A stretch of DNA of 6,101 nt. Origin: an uncultured Eubacteriales bacterium (GTDB lineage Bacteria; Bacillota; Clostridia; Oscillospirales; Oscillospiraceae). Location: NCBI GenBank assembly GCA_900555665.1, contig USLX01000088.1:1-6101 (forward strand). The letters are read 5' to 3'. The notes below the pieces were generated by a model that saw only the letters and a program-made list of their open reading frames with translations, was not told the origin of the DNA and ran no database searches. A program made the translations under genes and the position numbers. Shown here one piece after another: positions 3,479 through 6,101 of the stretch. The stretch's first letter is position 1, and every line of letters starts with the position of its first letter.

Positions 3479-6001
3479 ATGAACGTATCTTTTTCCACCC
3501 GCGGCTGGCAGGACAAAACATGGGAGACTTGGCTCGACTGGGCCGAAACGATGCGCTTCGGCGGCATTGAGCTCTACAACGTGCAAAACTGCCCGCAGCT
3601 CACAGACCGGGGTGGCGCGCTGCACAAGTACGCAACCGCCGCAACCGTCCGCGCGCTGCGCGAAAAGAACCTCCGCATTCCCTGCCTTGACACCTCCTGT
3701 GATATTTCCTCCGAGGACTGCACCGAGACGGTGCGTGGATTGATTCAATTGGCGCACGACATCCAGTGCCCGAATGTCTGTGTGGCTGCGCTGCATGAGG
3801 GTGAGGAGTCGGTTGTTCAGGCCCTGCGTGTGCTGATTCCGGAGGCCGAATCTGCCGGCGTGACCATTCTTCTGAAGACCAGCGGCATCTTTGCGGATAC
3901 CGCACGGCTGCGCGCGGTGCTCGACGACTTTGCGTGTGATCAGCTCGGCGCGCTCTGGGATATGCACCACCCCTACCGCGACCATGGCGAGAGCGCTGAC
4001 ACGACAATCAAAAACCTCGGCGCGTATGTACGGCATGTACATCTGCGCGATTCGGAGGACGACGGCAGCTATACGATCCTCGGCGAAGGAACGCTCCCGG
4101 CGGCGAGCATGATGAAGGCGCTTTCGTCCATCGACTATGACGGCTTCATCTCAATCGAGTGGAAGCCCGAATGGATGGCCGATCTCGATGATCCGGAGGT
4201 CATTTTCCCACATTTTGTGAACTATATGAACCGCTTTGATTCTCCGCGCGGCAAGAAAAAGACGCTCTATGACAACCACGATCATACGGGCCATTTCGTC
4301 TGGAAGAAGGATACGCTGATCAACGAGACGTTCCCGCAGGTGTTGGCGCGGATGGCGGAGGAATTCCCGGATCAGTACGCTTTCAAATATACGACGCTCG
4401 ACTATACGCGGACGTATGCCGAATTTCAGGAGGATGTGGACAGCTTTGCACGGGCGCTCGTGTCGCTCGGCGTGAAGCGCGGGAGCAAGGTGGCCATCTG
4501 GGCGACGAACGTCCCGGCGTGGTACATCACGTTCTGGGCGGCGACGAAAATCGGCGCGGTGCTCGTGACAGTGAACACGGCGTATAAGATCCACGAGGCA
4601 GAATATCTGCTGCGGCAGTCGGATACGCACACGCTGGTCATGATCGACCACTGTCTGGACTCAGACTACAAGACCATCATCCGGACGCTCTGCCCCGAAC
4701 TGGCGCAGACGAAGCCCGGCCAGCCGCTGCACAGCAAAAAGCTGCCGTTTTTGCGGAACGTCATCACAGTCGGCTTCCGGATGCCGGGCTGTCTGACATT
4801 TGACGAGGCGATGGACCGCGCGGAGCTGACGCCGCGGGGTGAGATTGCGCGGATGGCCGCGCAGGTCCGGCCGGACGACGTCTGCAACATGCAGTATACG
4901 TCCGGCACGACGGGCTTCCCAAAGGGCGTAATGCTGACGCACTACAACGTTGTGAACGACGGCAAGTGCATCGGCGACCGGATGGATCTGTCCACAGCGG
5001 ACCGGATGATGATTCAGGTGCCGATGTTCCACTGCTTCGGCATGGTCCTCTCGATGACGGCGAGCATGACACATGGCGCGACGATGTGCCCGATGCCGTA
5101 TTTCTCGGCGAAGGTGTCACTGGCCTGTATCAATCAGGAGCATATCACATGTTTCAACGGCGTGCCGACGATGTTTATTGCGATGTTCAACCACCCGGAC
5201 TACCGCAAGACCGACTTTTCCTACATGCGCACGGGCATTATGGCCGGTTCCGGCTGCCCGCCGGAGCTGATGCGCCGCGCAGCGCAGCCCGATGAGATGA
5301 ACATGCGCGGCATTGTCAGCGTCTACGGCCAGACGGAGTCCGCCCCTGGCAGCACGATGACCGCATGGGACGATCCGCTCGACATGCGCTGTAATACCGT
5401 TGGCTATGCGTTCCCGCACATCGAGTGCAAGATCGTCGACCCGGAGACGGGCGAAGAGGTCGGCCCCGGCGTGAACGGCGAATTCTGCTCGCGCGGGTAC
5501 AACACGATGAAGGGCTATTACAAGATGCCGGAGGCCACGGCGGCAACTGTCGACCGCGAGGGCTGGCTCCACTCGGGCGACCTCGCGTGCCGCGACGAGG
5601 ACGGCTGCTACCGGATCACGGGACGGCTGAAGGACATGATCATCCGCGGCGGCGAGAACATCTATCCAAAGGAAATTGAAGAATTTATCTACACACATCC
5701 GGCGGTGAAGGACGTGCAGGTCATCGGCGTGCCGGACAAAAAGTACGGCGAGGAGATCATGGCGTGCATCGTGCTCAAGGAGCCGGGCAGCGTGACCGCG
5801 GAGGAGATGCTGGACTATATCAAGGCCAGCATGGCACGGCACAAAGTGCCGAAATATATCGATTTTGTCGATGCATTCCCGATGAACGCGGCCGGAAAGA
5901 TTCTGAAATACAAGATGCGTGAGGAGGCAACGAAGCGTCTCGGCCTGAAGGACGCGGCCGGAATCGACACGGCGCAAACTGCAGAGCAGATAAAGCCGTG
6001 A
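3479..6001 (+). CDS. Fusion of a sugar phosphate isomerase-like TIM barrel and an acyl-CoA synthetase (AMP-binding)
   Basis: One uninterrupted 840-residue frame. Residues 1-252 resemble xylose isomerase-like TIM barrels (AP_endonuc_2 type): E31, D161-MHH, H186/H188 in HVHLRD, GEG at 202-204 and E227 in ISIEW. The first expected metal-ligand Glu (LLIET in my memory of relatives) is K133 here (ILLKTSG). A linker at 253-275 leads to a complete ANL-family acyl-CoA synthetase, which activates a carboxylic acid with ATP and transfers it to CoA. Its motifs are the phosphate loop YTSGTTGFPKG (473-483), YGQTE (616-620), SGD (699-701), GRLKDMIIRGGENIYP (715-730) and the catalytic lysine K807 in PMNAAGK. 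All key ligase residues are present, so this half should be active. The acid substrate is unknown; the sequence is FadD-like, suggesting a fatty or branched acid. There is no signal peptide or membrane segment, so it is probably cytosolic. Start: AAAGGAG at 3464-3470, overlapping the stop of the upstream gene. It shares the leucine T-box. Confidence 0.92.
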   Translation: MNVSFSTRGWQDKTWETWLDWAETMRFGGIELYNVQNCPQLTDRGGALHKYATAATVRALREKNLRIPCLDTSCDISSEDCTETVRGLIQLAHDIQCPNVCVAALHEGEESVVQALRVLIPEAESAGVTILLKTSGIFADTARLRAVLDDFACDQLGALWDMHHPYRDHGESADTTIKNLGAYVRHVHLRDSEDDGSYTILGEGTLPAASMMKALSSIDYDGFISIEWKPEWMADLDDPEVIFPHFVNYMNRFDSPRGKKKTLYDNHDHTGHFVWKKDTLINETFPQVLARMAEEFPDQYAFKYTTLDYTRTYAEFQEDVDSFARALVSLGVKRGSKVAIWATNVPAWYITFWAATKIGAVLVTVNTAYKIHEAEYLLRQSDTHTLVMIDHCLDSDYKTIIRTLCPELAQTKPGQPLHSKKLPFLRNVITVGFRMPGCLTFDEAMDRAELTPRGEIARMAAQVRPDDVCNMQYTSGTTGFPKGVMLTHYNVVNDGKCIGDRMDLSTADRMMIQVPMFHCFGMVLSMTASMTHGATMCPMPYFSAKVSLACINQEHITCFNGVPTMFIAMFNHPDYRKTDFSYMRTGIMAGSGCPPELMRRAAQPDEMNMRGIVSVYGQTESAPGSTMTAWDDPLDMRCNTVGYAFPHIECKIVDPETGEEVGPGVNGEFCSRGYNTMKGYYKMPEATAATVDREGWLHSGDLACRDEDGCYRITGRLKDMIIRGGENIYPKEIEEFIYTHPAVKDVQVIGVPDKKYGEEIMACIVLKEPGSVTAEEMLDYIKASMARHKVPKYIDFVDAFPMNAAGKILKYKMREEATKRLGLKDAAGIDTAQTAEQIKP

Positions 6002-6033
6002 GCACTGATAACTGACATTAGTGAAATTTATGC

Positions 6034-6062
6034 TTGACAGTCTGCAAAGGCTGTGTTAAATT
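6034..6062 (+). promoter_or_regulatory. Sigma-A promoter of a downstream gene outside the window
   Basis: TTGACA (6034-6039), a 17-base spacer and TAAATT (6057-6062) form a near-consensus promoter with a predicted start near 6069. It shares the nine bases TGCTTGACA with the promoter at 1719. No strong terminator separates it from the preceding stop codon. Confidence 0.7.
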
Positions 6063-6068
6063 TGGGGC

Positions 6069-6101
6069 AAGTTCAAATCAAGAAAAGCTGTGACGAAGAC
6101 G
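6069..6101 (+). other. Possible 5' start of a second T-box-type leader, cut by the window edge
   Basis: TGTGACGAAGACG (6089-6101) resembles the kink-turn strand of a T-box Stem I (compare CGATGACGGAA, 1776-1786). The shared TGACG lies 57 bases after the start of the -35, against 60 in the proven T-box operon upstream. The diagnostic parts (AGAGA region, T-box, terminator) would lie beyond the window, so this is only a hint. Confidence 0.3.

Noticed and set aside
5117..5977. Antisense frame (286 residues) opposite the acyl-CoA synthetase
   Set aside because: Shadow of conserved coding sequence on the plus strand; no family features.
6003..6023. Hairpin after the last stop codon (6003-6009 with 6017-6023)
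   Set aside because: Seven A/T-containing pairs with one G-T wobble and no T-run. Too weak to call an intrinsic terminator.

Overview
The window comes from a GC-rich anaerobic Firmicute, most likely a gut member of the Oscillospirales. This is an inference. It rests on strong Shine-Dalgarno sequences, TTGACA-N17-type promoters, a T-box leader, an SLH-domain remnant, and a tyrosine recombinase and an AMP-binding enzyme of types I associate with that group. No database search was possible.

Layout. Positions 1-310 hold no convincing gene. They contain a 164-base direct-repeat unit (1-64 repeated at 165-228), a strong hairpin terminator (45-83), a compact stretch that folds by hand into a multi-branched RNA (89-206) whose ends resemble tRNA-Gly, and a second strong terminator (272-310). 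Positions 470-1318 encode a tyrosine recombinase that keeps the N-terminal catalytic residues but loses its C-terminal end. It runs directly into the ribosome binding site and signal peptide of a frameshifted SLH-domain (S-layer homology) protein, about 1226-1610. This left-hand part looks like decaying accessory DNA.

The right-hand part is an intact expression unit. A consensus promoter (1719-1747) drives a T-box riboswitch (about 1754-2033). I read its specifier codon as CTG (leucine), and its UGGU bulge fits a tRNA with discriminator A, as tRNA-Leu has. It controls two genes separated by 14 bases. The first (2052-3464) has the full architecture of 2-isopropylmalate synthase (LeuA), including a well-kept leucine-binding regulatory domain. 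Its catalytic metal-binding Asp and both His residues are replaced. The second (3479-6001) is an 840-residue fusion of a xylose-isomerase-like TIM barrel (AP_endonuc_2 type) to a complete acyl-CoA synthetase.

The two genes are probably induced together when charged tRNA-Leu runs short. They combine a likely leucine-sensing LeuA pseudoenzyme (or neofunctionalised enzyme) with a sugar-isomerase/acyl-CoA-ligase fusion. This pairing is the best candidate in the window for an undescribed system; its substrate cannot be read from the sequence. After the second gene another consensus promoter (6034-6062) appears, and the last bases resemble the start of a second T-box leader cut off by the window edge.
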